Shown here in pieces: positions 34,700 through 43,285 of a stretch of 50,575 nt of DNA (positions are counted from its first letter, which is position 1; the number at the start of each line of letters is the position of its first letter). The translations under genes and the position numbers were made by a program. The notes under the pieces are model-generated. The model saw nothing but the letters and a program-made list of their open reading frames with translations, was not told the origin of the DNA and ran no database searches. This stretch comes from Massilia phosphatilytica (GTDB taxonomy: Bacteria > Pseudomonadota > Gammaproteobacteria > Burkholderiales > Burkholderiaceae_D), in assembly GCF_002968015.1 (NCBI RefSeq), contig NZ_PUIP01000031.1, forward strand, positions 1-50,575. The letters are read 5' to 3'.

Positions 34700-36460
34700 A
34701 TGAAAACTGCCACAAACGCTTCCACGCCGCGGCGCGATTTTTCCGGCGATGTCCGCCTGCTCCGCATCGCCGCCCTCGCCGCCGTCATCGGCGCGCTCAG
34801 CACGGTCGCCGCGCGCGTCCTGCTGACCATGATCCGCTTCTTCACGGACCTGTTCTTTTACGGCAAATTCTCGTTCGCCGAGCTGTCTCCGGCCGACAAC
34901 ACGCTGGGCCCGTGGGTGATCGTCATCCCCGTCATCGGCGGCCTGATCATCGGGCTGATCGCCCGCTACGGCACCGAGGCGATCCGCGGCCACGGCATTC
35001 CCGAGGCGATCGAGGCGATCCTGTTCAAGCGCAGCGCGATGTCGCCCAAGGTCGCCGTGCTGAAACCGCTGTCGTCCGGTATCGCGATCGGCAGCGGCGG
35101 CCCGTTCGGCGCCGAAGGCCCGATCATCATGACGGGCGGCGCGATCGGCTCGCTGATCGCCCAGCACTTCCACCTGACGGGCGGCGAGCGCAAATCGCTG
35201 CTCGTGGCCGGTGCCGTGTCGGGCATGACGGCCGTGTTCGGCACGCCCGTGGCGGCCGTGCTGATGGCCGTCGAGCTGCTGCTGTTCGAACTGCGTCCGC
35301 GCAGCCTGTTGCCGGTGGCGACCGCGTGCGCCGTGGCCGGCTTCCTGCGTCCCATGGCCATCGGCGCCGGCGCGCTGTTCCCGGTGGAGACGGCGCCCGT
35401 CGCACCGATCGCCCTCCTCTCCTGCCTGGTGGCCGGCATTGCATGCGGCGCGCTCGCGTGGCTGATGTCGACGGCGCTGTACCGCGTCGAGGACGGCTTC
35501 CACCGCCTGCCGATCCACTGGATGTGGTGGCCGGCGCTGGGCGGCCTCGCCGTCGGCATCGGCGGATATGTCGAGCCGCGCGCGCTGGGCGTCGGCTATG
35601 ACGTCATCGGGGATCTCCTGCACAACCACATGGTCGTCAGCGCCATCGTGGGCCTGCTGGCGGTGAAACTCGTGATCTGGCTGATCGCGCTCGGCTCCGG
35701 CACGTCCGGCGGCGTGCTGGCCCCGCTGCTGATGCTGGGCGCCGGCCTGGGCGCCCTGCTGGGCCCGTACCTGCCCGGTGCCGATCCCGCGCTGTGGCCG
35801 CTCGTGTTCATGGCCGCCACGCTGGGCGGCATGATGCGCGCGCCCGTGATGGCCGTCGTGTTCGCGTTCGAACTCACGCACGATGCCAATGCCCTGCTGC
35901 CGCTGCTGGCCGCTGCCGCGGGCGCCTACGGCTTCACGGTGCTGACGATGGGCCGCTCGATCCTGACGGAAAAGATCGCCCGCCGTGGCCACCACATCTA
36001 CCGCGAATACGGCATCGACCCGCTCGAGCGCCACAGCGTGGCCGAAGTGATGAGCACGGAAGTCCATCACATCGACGCCGCCGCCACCATCGGCGACGTG
36101 CTCGCCACGCATTTCGGCCCCGCCCAGAAGCACCGCGGCTACCCGGTCACGCGCAACGGTCTCGTCGTCGGCATGGTCGGGCGCGACACGCTGGACGGCC
36201 ATCCGCCGGCGATGCCCGTCGGCGACCTGTTCGGCGCCAATCCGCCGCTCGTCGCCCTGCCCGGCGAAACCTGCCGCGCCGTGGCCACGCGCCTGGCCGT
36301 GCACGGCATCGAGCGCCTGCCGGTCGTGGCACAAACGGGGGATGCGCAATTGCTGGGCGTCGTCAGCCGAAGCGACCTGATCAAGGCGACCGCGACCCTG
36401 CACGACGAGGAACACGAGCGCCGCACATTGCGCCGGCTACCCCTGGTGCGCCGTCCTTGA
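34700..36460 (+). CDS. CLC-type chloride channel or transporter with CBS pair
   Basis: This 586-residue CLC family protein moves chloride or related anions through the inner membrane as a dimer. The selectivity motifs appear as GHGIPE (97-102), GAEGP (137-141, with gating Glu139) and GVLAP inside GSGTSGGVLAP. After about ten membrane helices a tandem CBS module fills roughly residues 455-575. The internal proton-pathway glutamate of exchangers (Glu203 of E. coli ClcA) appears to be leucine here (VELLLFELRP, Leu193), so channel-like behaviour or an altered proton path is possible; this rests on a by-eye alignment. Of the two upstream starts, the ATG at 34700 fits the family. It is co-transcribed with marR. 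Confidence 0.9.
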   Translation: MKTATNASTPRRDFSGDVRLLRIAALAAVIGALSTVAARVLLTMIRFFTDLFFYGKFSFAELSPADNTLGPWVIVIPVIGGLIIGLIARYGTEAIRGHGIPEAIEAILFKRSAMSPKVAVLKPLSSGIAIGSGGPFGAEGPIIMTGGAIGSLIAQHFHLTGGERKSLLVAGAVSGMTAVFGTPVAAVLMAVELLLFELRPRSLLPVATACAVAGFLRPMAIGAGALFPVETAPVAPIALLSCLVAGIACGALAWLMSTALYRVEDGFHRLPIHWMWWPALGGLAVGIGGYVEPRALGVGYDVIGDLLHNHMVVSAIVGLLAVKLVIWLIALGSGTSGGVLAPLLMLGAGLGALLGPYLPGADPALWPLVFMAATLGGMMRAPVMAVVFAFELTHDANALLPLLAAAAGAYGFTVLTMGRSILTEKIARRGHHIYREYGIDPLERHSVAEVMSTEVHHIDAAATIGDVLATHFGPAQKHRGYPVTRNGLVVGMVGRDTLDGHPPAMPVGDLFGANPPLVALPGETCRAVATRLAVHGIERLPVVAQTGDAQLLGVVSRSDLIKATATLHDEEHERRTLRRLPLVRRP

Positions 36461-36553
36461 CGAAGAGCAACCACGGTCCAGCGAGTTACTGAACAATCAT
36501 GTACGATAAGCAACCCGCGTTCGCGCGTTGTGTCATTCATCGAGGATAAGAAC

Positions 36554-37504
36554 ATGATTAAATCACTCAAGCACACCCTGCTCGCCGCCGCCCTCGCCGC
36601 AGCAACCGTTGGCGCCCAGGCCGCCGCACCGATGGTCAAGACCCCGGCCCCCGGTTTCTTCCGCGTGATGGTGGGCGACGTCGAAATCACGCCGGTCAGC
36701 GACGGCACCTTCGACCTGCCGATGGACCAGTTCATGCACCAGAAGCCGGAACTGACGCGCACCGCCATCACCAAGAACTTCCTGAAGCTGCCGGTGGAAA
36801 CCTCGGACAACGCCTTCCTGATCAACACCGGCAGCAAGCTCGTGCTGGTCGACACGGGCGCCGGCGCGCTGTTCGGCCCGACCGTGGGCAAGTTCGTCAA
36901 CAACCTGAAGGCGGCCGGCTACCAGCCGGAGCAGATCGACGAGATCTACATCACCCACATGCACGGCGACCACGTTGGCGGCCTCGTCAACAACGGCCAG
37001 CGCGTGTTCCCGAACGCCGTCGTGCGCGCAGGCAAGGCCGATGCCGACTACTGGCTGAGCCAGGCGAACATGGACAAGGCCCCGGCCGACAAGAAAGACT
37101 TCTTCAAGGGCGCGATGACGTCAATCAACCCGTACATCCAGGCCGGCAAGTTCAAGCCCATCGAGAAGGATGGCGAACTGGTCCCGGGCGTGTCCGCCCA
37201 GGCCGAGCACGGCCATACGCCGGGTCACACGGTCTACGCGGTGGAAAGCCATGGCCAGAAGCTCGTGCTGATCGGCGACCTGATCCACCTGGCGGCCGTC
37301 CAGTTCGACAATCCGCAAGTGACGATCGCGTTCGACAGCGACGAGAAAGCAGCCGCAGCGGCACGCAAGAAAGTGTTCGACGACGCGGCCAAAAATGGCT
37401 GGCTCGTGGGTGGCGCGCACCTGCAGTTCCCAGGTCTCGGTCACCTCCAGACGCAGGGTAAGGGGTATCGCTGGGTGCCTGTGAATTACACGCAGATGCG
37501 CTAA
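36554..37504 (+). CDS. Secreted MBL-fold metallo-hydrolase
   Basis: This 316-residue protein has a signal peptide (LLAAALAAATVGAQAA) and a metallo-beta-lactamase fold: FLINTGSKLVLVDTGAG, the dizinc motif THMHGDHVGG (HxHxDH), AEHGHTPGHTVY with the next histidine ligand, and IGDLIH with the bridging aspartate. It should act in the periplasm or outside the cell. The subfamily contains lactonases and other hydrolases. A beta-lactamase or quorum-quenching lactonase role is possible but not shown by sequence. GAGGA lies eight bases before the ATG at 36554. Its stop overlaps the stop of the convergent hybrid kinase gene by four bases. Confidence 0.9.
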   Translation: MIKSLKHTLLAAALAAATVGAQAAAPMVKTPAPGFFRVMVGDVEITPVSDGTFDLPMDQFMHQKPELTRTAITKNFLKLPVETSDNAFLINTGSKLVLVDTGAGALFGPTVGKFVNNLKAAGYQPEQIDEIYITHMHGDHVGGLVNNGQRVFPNAVVRAGKADADYWLSQANMDKAPADKKDFFKGAMTSINPYIQAGKFKPIEKDGELVPGVSAQAEHGHTPGHTVYAVESHGQKLVLIGDLIHLAAVQFDNPQVTIAFDSDEKAAAAARKKVFDDAAKNGWLVGGAHLQFPGLGHLQTQGKGYRWVPVNYTQMR

Positions 37505-39990
37505 CGCTCCGCCTCGATCCCCGCCAATAACGCCGCCAGCTCGTCCATGTCGACCGGCTTCACGAGGTGGTGGTCGAACCCCGCCTCGAACGCCGCGCGG
37601 CGGTCCTGTTCCTGGCCGTAGCCCGTGACGGCCACCAGCACGATGGCCCCCGTCTGCGCATCCGCGCGCAGGCGGCGGGCCAGTTCGTTGCCATCCATGT
37701 CCGGCAAGCCGATGTCCAGCAGCGCCACGTCCGGCCGCTGGTGGCGTGCCCGTTCCAGCGCGCGGTGCGAATCGTGTTCGACGTCGACCAGGTAGCCGCA
37801 CGCTTCCAGCAGCATGCCCAGGGTGGCCGCCGCGTCGACGTTGTCGTCGACCACGAGCACGCGCAGCGGCCGCCGCGTGCCGGAGGCCGTGCCGGCCGCG
37901 CCGGTGCCGGCATTGGCCGGCGCCACGCGCGGTGCCCCTTCCATCAGCGGCAGCGCCACTTCGAAGCGACTGCCCTGCCCCAGCCCGGGGCTCGTGCACG
38001 CGACGGTCCCGCCATGCAGTTCGACGAGGTTCTTGACGAGCGCGAGACCGAGGCCCAGCCCGCCCTGGGCGCGGTCGACCGAGCGCTGGCCCTGCGTGAA
38101 CAGGTCGAACACGTGCCCGGTCAATTCCGGCTCCATGCCGATGCCCTCGTCGCTCACCGTCAGCAGCAGGCGGCCGCGCGCGCCGTCGACCGTGGCGGCG
38201 ACCTCGATGCGGCGGCCTTCCGGCGTGTACTTGGCCGCGTTGTTCAGGAGGTTGGCGAGCACCTGCACGAGGCGCGCCTTGTCGCCCAGCACCAGCGCAT
38301 CCGGGTCGGCGATGGCGACGGCGAGGTGCTGGTGGCGCGCTTCGAACATGGGACGCACCTGCTCGATCGCCTCGTCGACGATGGCGCGGGCGGCCACGGG
38401 CGCGCGCGCGAGCGTCACGAGCCCGCGCGTGACGCGCGAGACGTCGAGCAGGTCATCCACGAGGCTCGTCATGTGGCGCACCTGGCGGCCGATGATGGCG
38501 CTGCTCTGGCGCACCCGCGCTTCGTCCAGGCGGCCGATGCGCAGCAGGTCGGCGGCGGCGCTGATCGGCGCCAGCGGATTGCGCAGTTCGTGCGCCAGCA
38601 TCGCGAGGAATTCGTCCTTGCGCCGATCGGCCGCACGCAGCTTGTCCTCGGCCGCCTTTCTCTCCGTGATGTCGCGGAAGAACGAGACGAGGCCGCCGTC
38701 GGCCGTCGGGTACGCACGCACCTCGCACCAGATCTCGACCCCGTCCGCCATGTGCTGGCGGTACTCCGCGGTGCCGGCCACGCGGTCGCGCATCACGCGG
38801 CGGTACATGCGCCCCGCCTCGCTGTCGATCGCTTCCGGCCACACGTCCCAGTGGTTGCGCCCGATGATCGCGTCCGGCTCCATGTGGGCGATGCGCAGGC
38901 CGGCCGGGTTCATCTGCAGGACGGTCCAGTCGCGGTCGAGCAGCATGAAGCCTTCCGCGATGGTGTCGAGGATCGCGCGGCCGCGGTCGCGTTCTTCCCG
39001 CAGCGTGCCTTGCATGCGCGCCAGGTCGACGGCGGCCCGGATGCGCTCGGCCGTGCCGCGCGCCAGCGCCACCTCGGCGCCCGTCCACGGGTGCGGCCGG
39101 TCCAGGCCGAGGATCAGGAATGCCTGCAGCCGCCCGCCCTTGCGCAGCGGGACGGCGAGGCAGGCCTGGATGTCCAGCGCCAGGTACGTGCCCTGGCGGG
39201 CGGCCGCGCGCGGGTCGGTGCGCACGTCGGCCAGCTGCACGATGCGGCCTTCGCGTCCCGACTGCGCCAGGCCGGGGCCGAAGGCGTCCATGGAAAACGT
39301 GTGGCCGGCGACGCTGGCGAGGCCGGGGCGATTCCAGTCGCGCGCCACGGCCAGCGTATCGAGGGCGTCGTCGACTTCGCCGTACAGCACGCGCGCCATG
39401 CCCAGTTCCAGGCCCAGCAGGGTGCAGCCGGTGCGGATGGCTTCGTCGGCGGACGCGAGCGGACGCAGCGCGTCGGCCACCGTCAGTTCGAACGCGGCAC
39501 GGCGCTCGGCCTGCACCCGGTTCGTCGTCTCGATGACGGTGCAATACATGCCGGCGACCTGGCCATCGCTATCGTGCAGCGGCGAATACGAGAACGTGAA
39601 CCAGGTCTGCTCGCGAAAGCCATGGCGCTCCATCGTAAGCGGCAGGTCTTCGAAATAGGCGGATTTGTTGGACAGCGCGCGGTCGACGATGGGCACGAGG
39701 TCGGGCCAGATCTCGGCCCAGACGTGCTGGAACGGCGCGTCGAACGCGGCCGGGTGCTTGGCGCCGAGGATCGTGGCGTAGGCGTCGTTGTACAGGAAGC
39801 GCAGGTCCGGTCCCCAGGCGACGAACATCGGGAACGTGGAGCTGACTGCCATCGACACGGCGGTGGCCAGTTCGGGCGGCCAGCCGGCGGGCGGCCCGAG
39901 CGGCGACAGGCTCCAGTCGTGCTCCTGCAGGAGACGCCGGACGTCGCTGTCTCCGCCGAGTCCGGCAGTGGTACGCAGAATGTCAGCCAT
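37501..39990 (-). CDS. Hybrid histidine kinase, PAS-GAF-PAS-HisKA-HATPase-REC
   Basis: This is an 829-residue cytoplasmic-looking signalling protein with no transmembrane segment. A PAS domain (about 50-155) is followed by a GAF domain (about 170-320) and a second PAS domain (about 335-445). The kinase core has the H-box FLAMLAHELRNP (phosphorylated His467), N-box NLLNNAAKY, G1 DEGIGM and G2 GGLGLGLAL. A C-terminal receiver domain carries the phospho-acceptor Asp759 in LLDIGLPDMDG. The closest kind is the CheY-fused PAS kinases common in Burkholderiales, some of which respond to light or redox; no ligand residues such as a bilin cysteine are evident to me. No output regulator is adjacent. It overlaps the MBL-fold gene tail to tail by four bases. 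Confidence 0.93.
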   Translation of the reverse strand: MADILRTTAGLGGDSDVRRLLQEHDWSLSPLGPPAGWPPELATAVSMAVSSTFPMFVAWGPDLRFLYNDAYATILGAKHPAAFDAPFQHVWAEIWPDLVPIVDRALSNKSAYFEDLPLTMERHGFREQTWFTFSYSPLHDSDGQVAGMYCTVIETTNRVQAERRAAFELTVADALRPLASADEAIRTGCTLLGLELGMARVLYGEVDDALDTLAVARDWNRPGLASVAGHTFSMDAFGPGLAQSGREGRIVQLADVRTDPRAAARQGTYLALDIQACLAVPLRKGGRLQAFLILGLDRPHPWTGAEVALARGTAERIRAAVDLARMQGTLREERDRGRAILDTIAEGFMLLDRDWTVLQMNPAGLRIAHMEPDAIIGRNHWDVWPEAIDSEAGRMYRRVMRDRVAGTAEYRQHMADGVEIWCEVRAYPTADGGLVSFFRDITERKAAEDKLRAADRRKDEFLAMLAHELRNPLAPISAAADLLRIGRLDEARVRQSSAIIGRQVRHMTSLVDDLLDVSRVTRGLVTLARAPVAARAIVDEAIEQVRPMFEARHQHLAVAIADPDALVLGDKARLVQVLANLLNNAAKYTPEGRRIEVAATVDGARGRLLLTVSDEGIGMEPELTGHVFDLFTQGQRSVDRAQGGLGLGLALVKNLVELHGGTVACTSPGLGQGSRFEVALPLMEGAPRVAPANAGTGAAGTASGTRRPLRVLVVDDNVDAAATLGMLLEACGYLVDVEHDSHRALERARHQRPDVALLDIGLPDMDGNELARRLRADAQTGAIVLVAVTGYGQEQDRRAAFEAGFDHHLVKPVDMDELAALLAGIEAER

Positions 39991-40065
39991 GGCCCGATTC
40001 TCGCATACCTGCGGCGGAGCCCATGCACGATTGCAACTTCGTGACTGAGCCCGCTTGGTGGGTTT

Positions 40066-40644
40066 TTACAGTTTGATGAAGTGCTCGCGGTAGTAGCGCA
40101 GCTCTTCGATCGACTCGATGATGTCGGCCAGCGCCGTGTGCTTCTGCGCCTTCTTGAAACCGGACGCCAGTTCCGGCTTCCAGCGGCGGCACAGTTCCTT
40201 CAAGGTCGACACGTCCAGGTTGCGGTAGTGGAAGAACGCTTCCAGCTTCGGCATGCCGCGCGCCATGAAGCGGCGGTCCTGGCAGATCGAATTGCCGCAC
40301 ATCGGCGACTTGTTCGCCGGCACCCACTGCTTCAGGAAGGCGATCAGCTGCTCCTCGGCCTGGGCTTCGGTGATCGTCGACGCCTTGACGCGGTCGATCA
40401 GGCCCGAGCGGCCGTGCGTGCCCTTGTTCCAATTGTCCATCTTGTCCAGCGTCGCGTCGCTCTGGTGGACGGCGATCACGGGGCCTTCGGCCAGCACGTT
40501 CAGGTTGGCGTCCGTGACGACGGCGGCCACTTCGATGATGCGGTCGTTGTCCGGATCCAGGCCGGTCATTTCCATGTCGATCCAGACGAGGTTGAATTCG
40601 TTCGGACGCGGGGTGGATACTTCGGTGGGGTTGGCTTGTGACAT
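40066..40644 (-). CDS. orn: Oligoribonuclease
   Basis: Orn is a 3'-5' exoribonuclease that degrades dinucleotides, including pGpG from cyclic-di-GMP breakdown. This 192-residue protein has the DEDDh architecture: WIDMEMTGLDP (first Asp-Glu pair), the CGNSICQDRRFM segment with the next Asp, and HTALADIIESIEELRYYREHF with the catalytic histidine and final aspartate. The length is standard. GAGAGA lies about five bases before the ATG at 40644. It is divergent from the M48 peptidase-phhB-rsgA operon by 51 bases, an arrangement conserved in many betaproteobacteria. Confidence 0.96.
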   Translation of the reverse strand: MSQANPTEVSTPRPNEFNLVWIDMEMTGLDPDNDRIIEVAAVVTDANLNVLAEGPVIAVHQSDATLDKMDNWNKGTHGRSGLIDRVKASTITEAQAEEQLIAFLKQWVPANKSPMCGNSICQDRRFMARGMPKLEAFFHYRNLDVSTLKELCRRWKPELASGFKKAQKHTALADIIESIEELRYYREHFIKL

Positions 40645-40695
40645 AATTCTCTCTTCGCTTAACTAGCTAAACCAGCATTTTCTCACAGGCATAGA

Positions 40696-41961
40696 ATGCT
40701 TTCATCCGCGTTTTCGGTTTTGTTCGTCGTCTTTCTCCTGCTCACGCTCGGCCTGCGGTACTGGCTGGCGCGTCGCCACATCCGCCACGTACTGGGGCAC
40801 CGCGCGCAGGTACCGGCCGAATTCGCCGCGAAGATCCCCCTGTCCGCCCACCAGAAGGCGGCCGACTACACGGTCGCCAAGACCCGCTTCGGCTTGTGGG
40901 CCGCGCTGTGGAACACGCTCGTGCTGACCGGTTTCACCCTGCTGGGCGGCCTGCAGGCACTGTCGACGGCGCTGCTGCACGCGCTTGGCCCCGGTATGGT
41001 GCACCAGATTCTGCTGATCGTCGCGTTCGCCATCGTCTCCGGTGCGCTCGACCTGCCGTTTTCGTACTACCGCCAGTTCGTGCTGGAAGAGCGCTTCGGC
41101 TTCAACAAGATGACGGTCGGGCTGTGGATCGCCGACGCGGTCAAGGGCGGCCTCGTGGGCGCCGTCATCGGCCTGCCGCTGCTGTGGGTCGTGCTCACCC
41201 TGATGGACAAGACGGGCGCGCTGTGGTGGCTGTACGCCTGGCTCGTGTGGAGCGGCTTCCAGCTGCTCATGATGGTGCTGTACCCGACCGTCATCGCGCC
41301 GCTGTTCAACAAGTTCACGCCGCTCACGGACGACAAGCTGAAGGACCGCATCGAAGGCCTCATGACGCGCGTCGGCTTCGCGGCCAAGGGCCTGTTCGTC
41401 ATGGACGGCAGCAAGCGCTCCGCACACGGCAACGCCTATTTCTCCGGCTTCGGTGCAAATAAACGCATCGTGTTCTTCGACACGCTGCTGTCGCGCCTCG
41501 CCCCGGAAGAAATCGAGGCCGTGCTGGCGCACGAACTGGGCCACTTCAAGCTGAAGCACATCATCAAGCGCATCGGCGTGCTGTTCGCGCTGTCGCTCGC
41601 GTTCCTCGCCCTGCTCGGGTGGCTCAAGACGCAGGTGTGGTTCTACACGGGCCTGGGCGTGCTGCCGCTGCTGAACCAGTCGAACGATGCGATGGCCCTG
41701 CTGCTGTTCTCGCTCGTGCTGCCCGTGTTCACGTTCCCGTTCTCGCCGCTCACGTCGATCACGTCGCGCAAGCATGAATTCGAGGCGGACGCCTTCGCCG
41801 CGAACCACAGCGATGCGCGCGACCTCGTCTCCGCACTCGTCAAGATGTACGAAGACAACGCGTCGACCCTGACGCCGGACCCGATCCACTCCGCGTTCTA
41901 CGATTCGCACCCGCCGGCTTCGGTGCGCATCCGTCAACTGCGCCTGGCGGGGGCGGCATGA
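40696..41961 (+). CDS. M48 family (Ste24/CAAX prenyl protease-like) membrane metallopeptidase
   Basis: This 421-residue zinc metallopeptidase is embedded in the inner membrane and resembles Ste24. The HELGH motif is at 279-283, a downstream HEFEADAFA segment supplies the third zinc ligand, and the conserved FSGFGANKRIVFFDTLL and LYPTVIAPLFNKFTPL segments flank the active site. Several transmembrane helices are predicted in the N-terminal half. Bacterial members are thought to take part in membrane protein quality control, since CAAX prenylation does not occur here. Its stop overlaps the start of phhB by four bases (ATGA), placing it first in a three-gene operon. Confidence 0.92.
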   Translation: MLSSAFSVLFVVFLLLTLGLRYWLARRHIRHVLGHRAQVPAEFAAKIPLSAHQKAADYTVAKTRFGLWAALWNTLVLTGFTLLGGLQALSTALLHALGPGMVHQILLIVAFAIVSGALDLPFSYYRQFVLEERFGFNKMTVGLWIADAVKGGLVGAVIGLPLLWVVLTLMDKTGALWWLYAWLVWSGFQLLMMVLYPTVIAPLFNKFTPLTDDKLKDRIEGLMTRVGFAAKGLFVMDGSKRSAHGNAYFSGFGANKRIVFFDTLLSRLAPEEIEAVLAHELGHFKLKHIIKRIGVLFALSLAFLALLGWLKTQVWFYTGLGVLPLLNQSNDAMALLLFSLVLPVFTFPFSPLTSITSRKHEFEADAFAANHSDARDLVSALVKMYEDNASTLTPDPIHSAFYDSHPPASVRIRQLRLAGAA

Positions 41962-42290
41962 GCCTGATCGACCGCCACTGCGTGCACGATGCCGCCGCGC
42001 TGGACGATGCGGCGATCCAGTCATTGTTGGCCGAGGTGCCGGACTGGCGCATCGACGGCAACCGTCTCCAGCGCGAATTCGTGTTCCGCGACTTCCACGA
42101 GACGATGGAATTCGTGAACGCCCTCGCCTTCATGATCCACCGCGAAGACCACCACCCGGACCTCACCGTCGGCTACCGCCGCTGCACCGCGGCGTGGACG
42201 ACGCATTCGGCCGGCAACCGCCTGTCCGACAACGATTTTATTTGCGCGGCCAGAGCGGATGCGCTGTACGCGGGACGGGCCGGCGCATGA
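41958..42290 (+). CDS. phhB: Pterin-4a-carbinolamine dehydratase
   Basis: PhhB (PCD/DCoH family) dehydrates 4a-hydroxytetrahydrobiopterin, regenerating the pterin cofactor of phenylalanine hydroxylase. This 110-residue protein has the family core: FVFRDFHETMEFVNALAF, then EDHHPDLTVGY with the active-site histidine pair and the closing HSAGNRLSDND segment. It overlaps the previous gene (ATGA) and the following rsgA start (ATGA), so the three genes are translationally coupled. The phenylalanine hydroxylase gene is not in the window. Confidence 0.93.
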   Translation: MSLIDRHCVHDAAALDDAAIQSLLAEVPDWRIDGNRLQREFVFRDFHETMEFVNALAFMIHREDHHPDLTVGYRRCTAAWTTHSAGNRLSDNDFICAARADALYAGRAGA

Positions 42291-43195
42291 GCAAACAGAA
42301 TAAGCCAAATGAGCTGACGGGCACCATCGTCGCGGCCCACGGCCGCCATTACCTGGCCGACGTCGACGGCGAATTCCTCCAGTGCGTCACGCGAGGGAAA
42401 AAAACCAACGTGGCGGTGGGCGACATCGTCCACCTGAAGCGGACGTCGGCCGACCAGGCCGTGATCGAGAAGATCGCCGAGCGCACGACCCTGCTGTACC
42501 GTTCCGACCAGTACAAGAGCAAGCTGCTGGCCGCGAACATCAGCCGGCTGTTCATCGTCATCGCGACGGAACCCAGCTTTGCCGACGACCTCGTGTCGCG
42601 GGCCCTCGTCGCCTGCGAGGCGGCGGGCGTCGACGCCCACCTCATCCTGAACAAGGTCGACCTCGAACCCAATCTCGCCCGCGCGCGCGAACGCGCGAGC
42701 CTGTACACGCGCCTCGGTTATCCGCTGCACGAAGTGTCGGCGAAGACGCATCCCGAGGAAACCGTCGCGGCATTGACGCCGCTGCTGCAGGACCAGTCGT
42801 CGATCCTGATCGGCCAGTCCGGCATGGGCAAGTCGTCGATCGTGAACCTGCTGGTGCCGGATGCGGACATCGCCGTGCGCGAGATCTCGGAAGCACTGGA
42901 CACCGGCAAGCACACGACGACCTTTACGCGCCTGTACAAGCTCCCCGCCGGCGGCACGCTGATCGACTCGCCGGGCTTCCAGGAATTCGGCCTGTATCAC
43001 CTGACGGAAGGCATGCTGGAACGGGCGTTCGTCGAGTTCAAGCCCTACCTGGGCGGCTGCAAGTACTACAACTGCCGCCACCTGGCGGAACCGCAGTGCG
43101 CCGTGCTGCAGGCCGTCGCGGACGGCAAGATCGCGAAGCTGCGCCACGAGTTGTACGCCCAGCTGCTGCACGAGTCGGCGCAGACGTTGTACTGA
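42287..43195 (+). CDS. rsgA: Ribosome small subunit-dependent GTPase A
   Basis: RsgA is a circularly permuted GTPase that checks maturation of the 30S ribosomal subunit. An OB-fold N-terminus (GTIVAAHGRHYLADVDG) precedes the GTPase with G4 LNKVDL before G1 GQSGMGKSSIVNLL and G3 DSPGFQEFG, the permuted order. It ends with a zinc-binding region GCKYYNCRHLAEPQCAV. The start is the ATG at 42287 overlapping the phhB stop; the frame runs further up only inside phhB. At 302 residues it is normal for the family. Confidence 0.95.
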   Translation: MSKQNKPNELTGTIVAAHGRHYLADVDGEFLQCVTRGKKTNVAVGDIVHLKRTSADQAVIEKIAERTTLLYRSDQYKSKLLAANISRLFIVIATEPSFADDLVSRALVACEAAGVDAHLILNKVDLEPNLARARERASLYTRLGYPLHEVSAKTHPEETVAALTPLLQDQSSILIGQSGMGKSSIVNLLVPDADIAVREISEALDTGKHTTTFTRLYKLPAGGTLIDSPGFQEFGLYHLTEGMLERAFVEFKPYLGGCKYYNCRHLAEPQCAVLQAVADGKIAKLRHELYAQLLHESAQTLY

Positions 43196-43198
43196 CAA

Positions 43199-43235
43199 CT
43201 TTCCGGGCCTAATTTCCCGCTGATTTCCCGGAAAG
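43199..43235. terminator. Inverted repeat after rsgA, possible terminator or attenuator
   Basis: CTTTCCGGG at 43199-43207 pairs with CCCGGAAAG at 43227-43235 (perfect 9-base arms, 19-base loop), directly after the rsgA stop. There is no T-run on the plus strand, so intrinsic termination is not assured. A TATAAT at 43250-43255 just beyond it is a likely -10 box for argF, although I see no convincing -35. Confidence 0.4.
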
Positions 43236-43285
43236 CAAGCAAAAAAGCTTATAATCCAGGAGATTATCGTATCTCAGGCACAAAA

